Below, in pieces: positions 1 to 7,485 of a stretch of DNA of 64,000 nt. The DNA comes from Treponema sp. (GTDB lineage Bacteria > Spirochaetota > Spirochaetia > Treponematales > Treponemataceae), in NCBI GenBank assembly GCA_016296575.1, contig JAEDJA010000012.1, forward strand, positions 1-64,000, written 5' to 3'. Each line of letters opens with the position of its first letter. Position 1 is the first letter of the stretch. A program made the position numbers and the translations under genes. The notes below the pieces were generated by a model. It worked only from the letters and a program-made list of their open reading frames with translations, was not told where the DNA came from and did not search any database.

Positions 1-2
1 TG

Positions 3-92
3 TTCCGGCACTTTTTCTATAGCATTGCAGCTTATATGATTAACCGCAATCTGGACTTTTATCAAAACTTTTTCAGATTACGGTTAATTTAG
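3..92 (+). CDS. C-terminal tail of a gene cut by the window edge
   Basis: An open frame enters from the left edge and stops at a TAG at 90-92. It gives 29 residues rich in Phe, Tyr and Arg (starting FRHFFYSIAAYMINRN). The family cannot be recognised from so short a tail. It could be the end of a membrane or DNA-binding protein, or a chance frame. What follows (241-580) looks decayed, so the parent gene may be intact or broken. Confidence 0.25.
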   Translation, partial: FRHFFYSIAAYMINRNLDFYQNFFRLRLI

Positions 93-240
93 AAAACTCG
101 AATTTCGGGCTAATTAAATACTTCGGGAATGTGTTATCCTATCCACTATGAAAAACTCGTTAAATTTCAAATTGAAATCATAATTTTTCAACAATATACT
201 ATAAATCAGCTAGCTAAAAAAAATACCGGTAGGAAAAATT

Positions 241-350
241 ATGAAAGAATTTTATTCAATTAATGAATTAGCAGTGATGACAGGATTTACAACTAGAAGT
301 TTAAGAAATTTTATTCAAATGGTTTTTTAAAAGGTGAAAAAGATTTTTAA
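241..350 (+). pseudogene. Frameshifted MerR-type HTH regulator fragment
   Basis: An ATG at 241, preceded by AGGA at about 231, opens MKEFYSINELAVMTGFTTRS, the typical first helix-turn-helix of a MerR-like DNA-binding protein. The frame stops at 328-330 after 29 codons. One frame over, the sequence continues as NGFLKGEKDF, which is how this family normally goes on (an NGFLKGEK-type wing). One A appears to be lost in the ATTCAAATGG stretch near 316-322. The second frame also stops at 348-350, so the protein is truncated as well as shifted. It would have been a transcription factor or excisionase-like protein; here it is a remnant. Confidence 0.55.
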
Positions 351-440
351 AAAATTTGTTGAATCAAATATAAACTTTTACACTTCTGAATTCAAAAATC
401 TACGAACTCCATTTCCACGGCGGAATGATTTTATAATAAT

Positions 441-578
441 CTGGGCGTTCCCTTCCGCTCCTTTCAGTCGCTACAGGTCGGGTGTTCCGCACTTCCGCTT
501 TCGCTCCATTCGTGAAAGTTCCTCGCTTAGCTCAAAACTTTCACGAACGCCTTCGGCGGTGCTCCATACCCTAACGCA
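441..578 (+). repeat. Structured intergenic repeat element
   Basis: This stretch has base composition unlike its AT-rich surroundings: runs such as GGGCGTTCCC, CGGGTGTTCCGCACTTCCGC and CGCCTTCGGCGG. It contains a perfect 10-bp hairpin, CGTGAAAGTT at 511-520 and AACTTTCACG at 536-545. Similar GGGCGTTCC...GTTCCGCACTTCCGC sequences are dispersed repeats in several spirochaete and Bacteroidetes genomes (remembered, not searched). A 109-codon frame runs through it at 334-663, but that protein is the translation of the repeat and is not called as a gene. Confidence 0.5.
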
Positions 579-715
579 AAAAAAACTAGAATTATTTGAA
601 CAAATCGGGCGCAATGGGTGTTTTCCAATATTGAAATTATATCGTAATAAATGTATAGTATAAACTGTAAGAATACTAGTTGTTATAATAGAAAAAAAAT
701 GACAGGAGATTTGTT

Positions 716-1144
716 ATGGAAAAATTAAACACAACAACAGAAAATATTTTAATTGAACGTTTTGAAAAAGACAGCATTATTGCCCTTGCAACTGCTGACG
801 GGAATAAACCTTTTGTGCGAAATGTCGATGCATTTTATGAGGATGGGGCGTTTTATGTTTTAACTTACGCACTTTCAGGCAAAATGAAACAAATTCAAAA
901 AAATCCTGATGTTGCAATTTCTGGAGATTGGTTTACTGCAAGCGGAAAAGGAATTAATTTGGGATTTTTTGGAAAAAAAGAAAATGAACAAATTGCAAAC
1001 AAAATGAAACAGATTTTTGCAGCCTGGTTAGATAACGGCCACAGCAATTTGGAAGACGAAAATACATGCATTCTAAAAATAGAACTTGCACAAGGCGTTT
1101 TATTTTCTCATGGTACAAAATACGAAATCGATTTTACAAAATAA
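716..1144 (+). CDS. Pyridoxamine 5'-phosphate oxidase-like flavin-binding protein
   Basis: A 142-aa cytoplasmic protein with the split-barrel fold of the PNPOx-like/general stress protein 26 group. The N-terminal half reads IIALATADGNKPFVRNVDAF, then FYVLTYALSGKMKQIQKNPD, the usual strand pattern (small-molecule or flavin barrel, then the 'K-x-x-Q-I-x-x-N-P' helix). Such proteins bind FMN, F420 or haem and act as reductases or redox sensors; the substrate cannot be told. The start is fixed by CAGGAG at 702-707. It stands alone between the decayed left end and the acyltransferase, with a TATAAT at 684-689 that could be its -10. Confidence 0.75.
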   Translation: MEKLNTTTENILIERFEKDSIIALATADGNKPFVRNVDAFYEDGAFYVLTYALSGKMKQIQKNPDVAISGDWFTASGKGINLGFFGKKENEQIANKMKQIFAAWLDNGHSNLEDENTCILKIELAQGVLFSHGTKYEIDFTK

Positions 1145-1160
1145 AATAATCAAAGAGCGA

Positions 1161-1241
1161 ATGAAAGATTTGCAACAAAAAATTGATGCAATAATTGAAA
1201 TACAAAAATTTTCGGAATATTTTCTATCAATTTGCAACTAA
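1161..1241 (+). pseudogene. Short coiled-coil remnant, possibly of a regulator
   Basis: A 26-codon frame directly after the preceding gene reads MKDLQQKIDAIIEIQKFSEY, then FLSICN. The heptad-like spacing resembles the C-terminal dimerisation helix of MerR-type regulators (…LQxKIDxLxxIxxFLEY…). No start signal supports it as a gene of its own. It could be the tail of the MerR remnant at 241 separated by insertion, or an unrelated fragment. The rest of 1145-1355 shows no gene. Confidence 0.2.
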
Positions 1242-1355
1242 AACATACAAAAAATCTTCAATATTGTAAACTTTAGTTGGTTGATTATCATGCAACCAAA
1301 GATTACAATTTTCTTACAAATCATATATATTCAATTTTTAGGAGAAATTGTAATT

Positions 1356-2483
1356 ATGGAACAAATTATAAACAAAGACTCTGTTCAACTTTCAGACCGC
1401 AAAAAGTGGATTGATAATCTCCGTTGGATTACCATTCTTACAGTTGTGGTTTTCCATGTTTTCTATTATTACAACAACATTGGACAGGATGCAATGTTCA
1501 GCCGCCTGCCTGTAAATCCAGCTGTAGAAGGTGGTAAAGCCACAATCACTTTTGCAGGAATTATTCAATATTTTGTTTACCAGTGGTTTATGCTTCTGCT
1601 TTTTGTAGTCAGCGGAATGTGTGCAAAATATACATTACAGAAAAAAACTCTCCGCCAGTTTATGAAAGCCCGGGTTCGCAAAATCCTTGTACCAAGTACC
1701 TTAGGAATTTTTACAATTCAATGGATTGGTGGCTGGATTATTACAAGCAGATTTTTAGTTGGCCCAGAAGCCGAAAAAATTCCAGGATTTATAAAATATT
1801 TCATTTCAGTTGCCTCTGGAACAGGAGCCTTGTGGTTCTGTCATGTTCTGTTTGTTGCCTGTTTAGTTCTGGCTCTTATTAAACTTATTGATAAAAAATG
1901 CAGACTTGAAGCTCTCGGTGAAAAATCAAACATTTTTGTAGCAGCTGCCCTTGTAATCATAATGATTGGCGTAGCTCAGATTTTAAACATCAAAATGATT
2001 CCAACTTATCGTTTTGGTTACGACACTATGGCCTTCCTTTTTGGTTATTACGTTTTTAGCAGTGAAAAACTTTTGGCTCAGCTTAAAAAATATGGCTGGA
2101 TTTGTCTGATTATAGGGCTGGGTTTTTGGGTATGGCATTTTGTAAAGTTCTACGGCCAGCTTTATTCCGATGCAGTGGTTCAGAACAGCTGGATTTCAAT
2201 TGTACATGCCTGGTTTACAGTAATGGGAATTCTGGGAGTTGCACAAAATCTTGAATTCGAAAATAAATTCTCTGCATATATGAATAAAACAAACTGGGGA
2301 ATCTACGTTAATCACATTCTGATTATGATTATCTTGAATACATTACTGGAACCAATAGCACCTGGCCTTCCAATTGCTGTAATATATTTAATTGAACTGG
2401 TAGTTACTTTATCAGTAAGCATTGGTTTGTGGGAATTATTAAAACGCATTCCAGTTATCAAATATGTTCTTTACGGATTATAA
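1356..2483 (+). CDS. Membrane acyltransferase, acyltransferase_3 family
   Basis: A 375-aa polytopic inner-membrane protein. After a short charged N-terminus comes RKKWIDNLRWITILTVVVFH, the family signature with the catalytic His at the end of the first membrane helix. About ten hydrophobic helices follow. Such enzymes transfer acyl groups (often O-acetyl) to surface or exported carbohydrates; the acceptor is unknown. The frame is open 25 codons further up, but the GGAG at 1341-1344 places the start at 1356. The HTH-AbrB gene follows 81 bp later in the same direction. Confidence 0.8.
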   Translation: MEQIINKDSVQLSDRKKWIDNLRWITILTVVVFHVFYYYNNIGQDAMFSRLPVNPAVEGGKATITFAGIIQYFVYQWFMLLLFVVSGMCAKYTLQKKTLRQFMKARVRKILVPSTLGIFTIQWIGGWIITSRFLVGPEAEKIPGFIKYFISVASGTGALWFCHVLFVACLVLALIKLIDKKCRLEALGEKSNIFVAAALVIIMIGVAQILNIKMIPTYRFGYDTMAFLFGYYVFSSEKLLAQLKKYGWICLIIGLGFWVWHFVKFYGQLYSDAVVQNSWISIVHAWFTVMGILGVAQNLEFENKFSAYMNKTNWGIYVNHILIMIILNTLLEPIAPGLPIAVIYLIELVVTLSVSIGLWELLKRIPVIKYVLYGL

Positions 2484-2564
2484 TATAAATGCTATCAGTC
2501 AGCCAAAGTCTGCCAAAACCGGTAGCGAGCGTTGCTAAACTCCCAGGACCATAAGGACACAAAA

Positions 2565-3032
2565 ATGCTTCAGGAAAACATTATTAATTTTAGAAATGCA
2601 TACAATTACAGTCAGGAAGAAGTAGCCGAAAAAATCGGGATTTCCCGACAGGCCTACGCAAAATGGGAAAAAGGCGAAACAATTCCCGATATAGAAAAAT
2701 GTGCCCTGCTTGCAAAATTATACAATATCACCATTGATCAGCTGTATGCCGATGTAGAACAAATTGAAGGTGTACCTGAAGCAGAAAAACTTCCACCAGC
2801 CCCAAAAGGAAAACATATTTTTGGCACTGTTACCATAAATGATAAAGGACAGATTGTTATACCCAAAAAGGCCCGGGAAATCATGGACTACAAACCGGGA
2901 GACAGTCTTTTAGTTCTGGGAGATGAAAGCAATGGTCTTGCCCTAATGAAAACCTCAGATTTTATAAAAGGAGCTTTTGCTGCAATTCGACAGGCCCGCA
3001 AAAAAGGTGATAGCATGGATCTGGATTCTTAA
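2565..3032 (+). CDS. Fused HTH (Xre) and SpoVT/AbrB transcriptional regulator
   Basis: A 155-aa cytoplasmic DNA-binding protein with two recognisable domains. Residues about 1-60 form an Xre/Cro HTH (FRNAYNYSQEEVAEKIGISR…QAYAKWEKGETIPD). Residues about 80-135 are an AbrB/SpoVT swapped-hairpin domain (GTVTINDKGQIVIPKKAREI…YKPGDSLLVLGDE). The pairing gives two DNA-binding modules in one chain. ATG 2565 is preferred over an in-frame TTG at 2532 because AAGGA lies at the right distance. It probably regulates itself or the upstream acyltransferase. Confidence 0.8.
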   Translation: MLQENIINFRNAYNYSQEEVAEKIGISRQAYAKWEKGETIPDIEKCALLAKLYNITIDQLYADVEQIEGVPEAEKLPPAPKGKHIFGTVTINDKGQIVIPKKAREIMDYKPGDSLLVLGDESNGLALMKTSDFIKGAFAAIRQARKKGDSMDLDS

Positions 3033-3051
3033 ATTTTTGGGCGGACAGGGT

Positions 3052-4224
3052 TCAATCAACGTAAATTTTTGATCTTGTGACAGCAGTTTTCAATCTTTCC
3101 ATACCTTCTTTTACTCGTTCCAAAGGACAGGCTATATTCAAGCGGATAAAGTTTTTCCCGGCTTCACCGTATTCGTTGCCTTCGCAGATGTAAAGTCCAG
3201 TGCTTTTCCTGATAAAATCACGGGCTTCAATTCCATCATTGAAAACACGACTTATATCAATCCACACAAGATAGGTGGCATCGGCGGAAACGGTAGTAAG
3301 CTCAGGAATATTTTTTTCTATAAAAGATTCAACGTAATGGCGGTTTTTAAAAAGGTAGTCATTAAGTTCATTAAGCCAGGTCTCCCCTTTTTCGAAGGCA
3401 GTAACAGCTGCAAGTGTAGCAAAGGAGTTTGGTTCTGCCACTTCGTCAGTGTTCAGGCCTCTCCAAACTTTATGACGGAGAAATTGTTCTGGAACAATCA
3501 CTGCTGCAGACTGAAGTCCAGCAATATTAAAGGCCTTTGTTGGAGCCACACAGGAAATGCTAATGTCCCGGCAGGTTTCAGTAACGGAAGCAAAAGGTGT
3601 GTATTCTTTACCAGGGCGCACAATGTCACAATGGATTTCATCAGAAATAACCTTAACACCGTACTTTTTACAAAGCTCCCCTACTTTTGCCATGGTATCA
3701 GAATCCCAGATTTTTCCAACTGGATTATGTGGATTGCACCAGATTAATAGTGAAGTTTGCGGATTTGAAAGTTTATTTTCAAAATCTTCCCAGTTAATGC
3801 TGTATTCACCCTTTTCGTAAACAAGTGGACATTCAAGAACTCTGGCACCGTTATTTACAATGCTGTTAAAAAAAATATTGTATACCGGGGTAAGAATCAC
3901 AACATTTTCATTTGGCGTAGTAAGCTTTCGCACAATACTTGAAATGGCAGGAACAACTCCCGTACAGAAAATAAGCCAGTCCTTTTCAATCTTAAAATGA
4001 TGTCGCTTTTCCCACCAGTTTCCATAAGCTTGGTACCATGCATCAGGTACAATTGAATAGCCGAAAACACCGTGCTCTATTCGTCTGGAAAAAGCTTCCC
4101 GGATTTCAGGAGCTGTTTCAAAATCCATGTCGGCCACCCACATAGGAAGTTCATTTTCCTTTACATCCCATTTGTAAGAGTCAGTGTTTCGTCGGTCTGG
4201 AGCATGATCAAAGTTGTATTTCAT
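3052..4224 (-). CDS. patB: PatB/MalY-type cystathionine beta-lyase (PLP aminotransferase fold)
   Basis: A 390-aa cytosolic fold-type I PLP enzyme. The N-terminus reads YNFDHAPDRRNTDSYKWD and LPMWVADMDFETAPEI, diagnostic for the MalY/PatB subgroup. CNPHNPVGKIW, SDEIHCDIV and the Schiff-base lysine in CVAPTKAFNIAGLQ follow. It cleaves C-S bonds of cystathionine or cysteine to pyruvate, ammonia and thiol. ATG 4224 is chosen for its AGGA; an upstream in-frame ATG at 4263 would overlap the DUF3737 gene. The DUF3737 stop lies 11 bp upstream, so the two form one operon. With the sulfhydrylase at 42269 it belongs to sulfur amino acid metabolism. Confidence 0.9.
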   Translation of the reverse strand: MKYNFDHAPDRRNTDSYKWDVKENELPMWVADMDFETAPEIREAFSRRIEHGVFGYSIVPDAWYQAYGNWWEKRHHFKIEKDWLIFCTGVVPAISSIVRKLTTPNENVVILTPVYNIFFNSIVNNGARVLECPLVYEKGEYSINWEDFENKLSNPQTSLLIWCNPHNPVGKIWDSDTMAKVGELCKKYGVKVISDEIHCDIVRPGKEYTPFASVTETCRDISISCVAPTKAFNIAGLQSAAVIVPEQFLRHKVWRGLNTDEVAEPNSFATLAAVTAFEKGETWLNELNDYLFKNRHYVESFIEKNIPELTTVSADATYLVWIDISRVFNDGIEARDFIRKSTGLYICEGNEYGEAGKNFIRLNIACPLERVKEGMERLKTAVTRSKIYVD

Positions 4225-4235
4225 CTGTTGTTTTC

Positions 4236-5126
4236 CTAGAATTTTTCTTTTGGTCGTTCCCATTCAGCACGGTCAGATTTTTTGCTGATTTTGGGACAGT
4301 CAATCTTAGTCTGATCAATTACAATACGTCTTTCATCCATAATCAGTTCGCCAATTACATCTGCCTTAATAGTTCCACCTTTCGGATTGAATACGCTTTC
4401 CACTTTTCCCTTGATTTCCACATCACCTTCAGAATATTCAAAGGCCAGTGTTGTATTTACAAGGCGGCAGTTTTTCATGGTAAGATTCTGAATATAGCAC
4501 ATTCCCTGAAGACTTTCGATCGTACAGTTCACCAGAGTAATGTTTTTGGAATTCCAGCCAAGATATTCACCGGAAATAAATGAATCGTATACTGTAACAT
4601 TTTCGGCATTCCAGAAAGCATCTTTTGAAAGAAGCCGGGAATTGCGTACAACAATATTTTTTCCGCCATCAAAACTGTAATTACCACTAAGAGTCAGGTT
4701 TTCAATTTCCAGATCAGTTGAATTCATGGCAAAATAATCACCTTTTGCCGTAACATTCTGCAGCTTAACATTTTTGCACTGCCACAATGTTTCAGCGGCA
4801 TTTGGAAGATTTACATTTTTGAGTACAAGTCCATTCACCCTTCTGAAATTTTTTGGAGCTTCCACCACAGTATCTTCCATAGTAAAATCTTCTACATACC
4901 AGATACCGGCACGAGCCATATCAAATAAAGCGGAATTAGTAACTTTTACGTGCTGTGTATACCAGAAAGGATACTTCCATTTAAAAAGACAATTATCTAC
5001 TTCAAGATTGCTGCTTTCCTTAAGCGGTGATTCCCCATTTTCAAATGTACAGTAGGTGATTTTTGCATCGTGTGTTTCGTAAAGGGCACGCTCGCCTGTG
5101 AGAATCTGCTGGGTTATTTCTTTCAT
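4236..5126 (-). CDS. DUF3737 right-handed beta-helix protein
   Basis: A 296-aa protein of repeating short strands (LEVDNCLFKWKYPFWYTQHV, VKVTNSALFDMARAGIWYVE, ENVTVYDSFISGEYLGWNSK), the pectate-lyase-like parallel beta-helix of DUF3737. No signal peptide is seen, so it is probably cytoplasmic. No function is established. Genes of this family often sit next to patB/malY, as here. ATG 5126 has no Shine-Dalgarno; a -10-like hexamer ends 6 nt upstream. Confidence 0.8.
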   Translation of the reverse strand: MKEITQQILTGERALYETHDAKITYCTFENGESPLKESSNLEVDNCLFKWKYPFWYTQHVKVTNSALFDMARAGIWYVEDFTMEDTVVEAPKNFRRVNGLVLKNVNLPNAAETLWQCKNVKLQNVTAKGDYFAMNSTDLEIENLTLSGNYSFDGGKNIVVRNSRLLSKDAFWNAENVTVYDSFISGEYLGWNSKNITLVNCTIESLQGMCYIQNLTMKNCRLVNTTLAFEYSEGDVEIKGKVESVFNPKGGTIKADVIGELIMDERRIVIDQTKIDCPKISKKSDRAEWERPKEKF

Positions 5127-5132
5127 ATTTAA

Positions 5133-5160
5133 AGGATACCAAAATTTTCATATATTTCAA
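5133..5160 (-). promoter_or_regulatory. Predicted promoter for DUF3737-patB, leaderless
   Basis: Read on the minus strand: -35 TTGAAA (5160-5155), 16-nt spacer, -10 TATCCT (5138-5133), 6 nt, then ATG at 5126. Transcription would start at the A of the ATG. No Shine-Dalgarno is present. Confidence 0.45.
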
Positions 5161-5179
5161 ATAGAATCCTAGTAAATTT

Positions 5180-5194
5180 ATAGGATAAACCTAT
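5180..5194. promoter_or_regulatory. Perfect inverted repeat, candidate operator
   Basis: ATAGG-ATAAA-CCTAT lies about 20 bp above the predicted -35 of the DUF3737-patB operon. A further half-site-like ATCCTA sits at about 5167. A regulator site is plausible; none is identified. Confidence 0.3.
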
Positions 5195-5252
5195 TTCAAT
5201 TTTGTATATTTTTTACTTCAGGTTTACTTTTATATAAAATTGACTGCTTTTT

Positions 5253-5356
5253 TTAGGTGTTCACATGCTTCAGTTCCAGTAGATGAGCCACTCCGCCACA
5301 AAGTTCATTGGTGGACATTGAACCGCCCTTGGTGGTATCATCGTTGACGGTGGTAA
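5253..5356 (-). other. Coding-looking fragment of unknown origin
   Basis: On the minus strand an open frame ends at TAA 5253 and reads LTTVNDDTTKGGSMSTNELC then GGVAHLLELKHVNT. Third codon positions are richer in G/C than in neighbouring genes. It has no start and would run into the HD gene, so it may be the tail of a lost gene, or chance. The rest of 5127-5372 holds the promoter and operator above, and AAGGAGG at 5357 serving the HD gene. Confidence 0.2.
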
Positions 5357-5372
5357 GGAGGTATAAGATAAA

Positions 5373-6077
5373 ATGACATTAGAAGAACTTGAAACACTGA
5401 CATCAGGCTCACAGGAGCTTGTGGCCATTCTTGAAAAATACAACTGCTTAACAGGACCTGAGTTTAATATAGATCAGATTAAGGCCGCCATTACCGAAAT
5501 GGCAGGAGCCTGCATCCAGAATAACGAAGAATGTGCCGTTTTTCTTCAATGGATGGAAGAACACGAATTCTATACTTCCCCTGCTTCCACAAAATTCCAC
5601 GGAAATTTCAAAGGTGGACTTGCAGTTCATTCCCTTATGGTAACCTACCAGGCATTGAAACTAGCACCTGCAATTTTTGCTGACTGGATTAAATCAAAAA
5701 CAGGGAATAAATTTACGTTCACTGCTGAAGACATTTTTGTATCCTGCATTTCTCATGATTTCTGCAAAGCCGGTTTTTATTCCACCAGCTATAAGAACAC
5801 CAAAGATGTTTTTGGAAACTGGACAAAAACTCCCTACTACACCGTTAAGACTGATGTAAGAAACCTTGGCCACGGAAATGAATCTATGCTTCTTCTGCTG
5901 GAAGCCATGCCAAGCTATATAAAAAAACGCCCAGTTCTGGAAGCTGTAAGCCGCCACATGGGATTTTCAGATCTTACTGACACAGAAAAAATGAATTACT
6001 CAAACTTCCTGTCCAATCCTCTGGTGCTTTTGATTCAGCTTGCCGATCAGAGCGCATCCGGCTGGTATGATTATTGA
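5373..6077 (+). CDS. HD-domain phosphohydrolase-like protein
   Basis: A 234-aa cytoplasmic protein. FHGNFKGGLAVHSLMVTYQA carries the first metal His, SCISHDFCKAGFY the HD pair, and LGHGNESMLLLLEAM a further His, all as in the HD superfamily of metal-dependent phosphohydrolases. HQ/HD proteins of this size act on nucleotides or nucleic acid ends; the substrate is not evident. The strong AAGGAGG at 5357-5363 fixes the start. It converges on the histidine phosphatase gene with only 6 bp between stops. Confidence 0.7.
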   Translation: MTLEELETLTSGSQELVAILEKYNCLTGPEFNIDQIKAAITEMAGACIQNNEECAVFLQWMEEHEFYTSPASTKFHGNFKGGLAVHSLMVTYQALKLAPAIFADWIKSKTGNKFTFTAEDIFVSCISHDFCKAGFYSTSYKNTKDVFGNWTKTPYYTVKTDVRNLGHGNESMLLLLEAMPSYIKKRPVLEAVSRHMGFSDLTDTEKMNYSNFLSNPLVLLIQLADQSASGWYDY

Positions 6078-6083
6078 TTTTGA

Positions 6084-6659
6084 TTATTTTAGCAGAGCAA
6101 TATCGTCGCCCATGACATTCAAAGGGCCTAAAGTGTATTTCCCCTTTGAATAATTGATTACACTGACGGCCCCATTTCCAAGCTTCATTGGTTCCAGATT
6201 TCCAAGAGCGTCTTTTACAGTGCGAAGAATTGCACCGTGAGCAACAACCACAATCCGAAGATTTTTTTCATCTGCTTCTTGTGCATATTTATTAAGAACG
6301 GAAAAAATTCGCTGTGTCACCTTTTCCAGCGGTTCTGCTTCATCATCACCTTCAAAACCTGCAAAAACATTACGACCTTTATAGCACAATCCAGAAAGCT
6401 TTCCAAAATCCCTTTCAATAAGATTCTCTTCAATAATGATTTTGGGATTGTTTGTATATGAAGCGATGATTTTTGCTGTATTAAATGCACGACTCAAGGG
6501 ACTTGAAAGAATAAGATCCACGTGGATATTGGAAAGAGCCTTTCCTGTTACGTGAGCCTGGGCAATTCCATCTTCATTCAAAGGAATATCTTCCCTTCCC
6601 TGAAGAAGAAACTGCTTGTTCCAGTCGGTTTCGCCGTGTCTTATAAGAAAGAACTGCAT
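6084..6659 (-). CDS. Histidine phosphatase (phosphoglycerate mutase-like)
   Basis: A 191-aa cytosolic enzyme of the histidine phosphatase superfamily. MQFFLIRHGETDWNKQ holds the RHG motif with the phospho-accepting His; ILSSPLSRAFNTAKII supplies the second Arg, LIERDFGKLSG the conserved Glu, and VVVAHGAILRT the second His. GpmB- and CobC-like enzymes look like this; the substrate cannot be fixed. No Shine-Dalgarno precedes ATG 6659. The short reading frame upstream ends 5 bp before it, so translation may depend on coupling. It lies downstream of pyrE with a decayed dehydrogenase between. Confidence 0.85.
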   Translation of the reverse strand: MQFFLIRHGETDWNKQFLLQGREDIPLNEDGIAQAHVTGKALSNIHVDLILSSPLSRAFNTAKIIASYTNNPKIIIEENLIERDFGKLSGLCYKGRNVFAGFEGDDEAEPLEKVTQRIFSVLNKYAQEADEKNLRIVVVAHGAILRTVKDALGNLEPMKLGNGAVSVINYSKGKYTLGPLNVMGDDIALLK

Positions 6660-6793
6660 TTTTACTACAAATTTGATTGCTGTGTATCCGTCATCAACTG
6701 CAATATTGATGATACGTCCATAAACTGATCGTCAGTAATACCAACAGCTGGAGCAACTGCAACCTGTCCTGTAAGATCAAAATATTTTTTCAT
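6660..6793 (-). pseudogene. Remnant of a short-chain dehydrogenase, both ends kept, middle lost
   Basis: An ATG at 6793, served by AAGGTG over the pyrE stop, opens a 42-codon frame beginning MKKYFDLTGQVAV. That is the usual N-terminus of gluconate-5-dehydrogenase-like SDR enzymes just before their TGxxxGIG motif. The nucleotide-binding and catalytic YxxxK parts are absent; the frame jumps to APAVGITDDQFM and stops at 6665. A neighbouring frame reads YGRIINIAVDDGYTAIK, close to the typical SDR C-terminus (…VDGGYTAI). I infer an internal deletion plus a frameshift. The remaining frame may still be translated and couple pyrE to the phosphatase gene. Confidence 0.55.
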
Positions 6794-6801
6794 TTGACAC
6801 C

Positions 6802-7473
6802 TTATTTTGCACCGTATTCGGCGTAATATGCATCAATTCGGGCTTTAATTTCATCTGTAATAACCTGTTTGTCACCATTTGTGTACAGTGCATCAATTAC
6901 TTCTGCCATTGTAACAATAGCACAGGTTTTGAATCCGTATTTTTCGGTAATCATATCCAAAGCACTTTTTTCTGAATCAAGAGCTTTTTCCATACGGTTA
7001 AGACTGATGATCTCACCAACAATGTTCACTTTGCCCTGAGCAGCAATAATAGGATATGTTTCATCGATAGATTTACCGGAAGTAGTTACATCTTCAATGA
7101 TTACAACACGATCTCCATCCTTAATCTTGCTTCCAAGAAGAATTCCTGCATCACCGTGATCTTTGGCTTCTTTACGGTTTGAGCAGTAACGAATTTCTTT
7201 TCCGAACATCTGGCTGTAAGCGATTACAGTTGCAGTTGAAAGAGGAATACCTTTGTATGCAGGTCCAAAAAGCACATCAAAATCATCACCGAAGTTGTCG
7301 TGAATGGCCTGTGCGTAATATTTTCCAAGTCGGGCAAGCTGACTTCCTGTTACGTAAGCTCCAGCATTCATAAAAAATGGGGATTTGCGTCCGCTTTTCA
7401 ATGTAAAGTCACCGAATTTAAGTACCTGACATTCCAGCATAAAATTGATGAATTCTTTTTTATAATCTTCCAT
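6802..7473 (-). CDS. pyrE: Orotate phosphoribosyltransferase
   Basis: A 223-aa cytosolic enzyme that makes OMP from orotate and PRPP in pyrimidine synthesis. VVIIEDVTTSGKSIDETYP is the PRPP-binding motif; FTLKSGRKSPFFMNAGAY is the N-terminal orotate side, and FGPAYKGIPLSTATVIAY the phosphate loop. Length is normal for the family. AAGGAG stands 9 bp before ATG. It follows the DUF4015 gene by 12 bp, so it may be read from the envelope operon as well as from its own signals. Confidence 0.93.
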   Translation of the reverse strand: MEDYKKEFINFMLECQVLKFGDFTLKSGRKSPFFMNAGAYVTGSQLARLGKYYAQAIHDNFGDDFDVLFGPAYKGIPLSTATVIAYSQMFGKEIRYCSNRKEAKDHGDAGILLGSKIKDGDRVVIIEDVTTSGKSIDETYPIIAAQGKVNIVGEIISLNRMEKALDSEKSALDMITEKYGFKTCAIVTMAEVIDALYTNGDKQVITDEIKARIDAYYAEYGAK

Positions 7474-7485
7474 AAAAATGGCTCC

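Noticed and set aside
334..663. 109-codon frame (MKKIFKKFVESNIN…)
   Set aside because: Most of it is the translation of the structured repeat at 441-578. It has no family likeness and overlaps the tail of the broken MerR frame.
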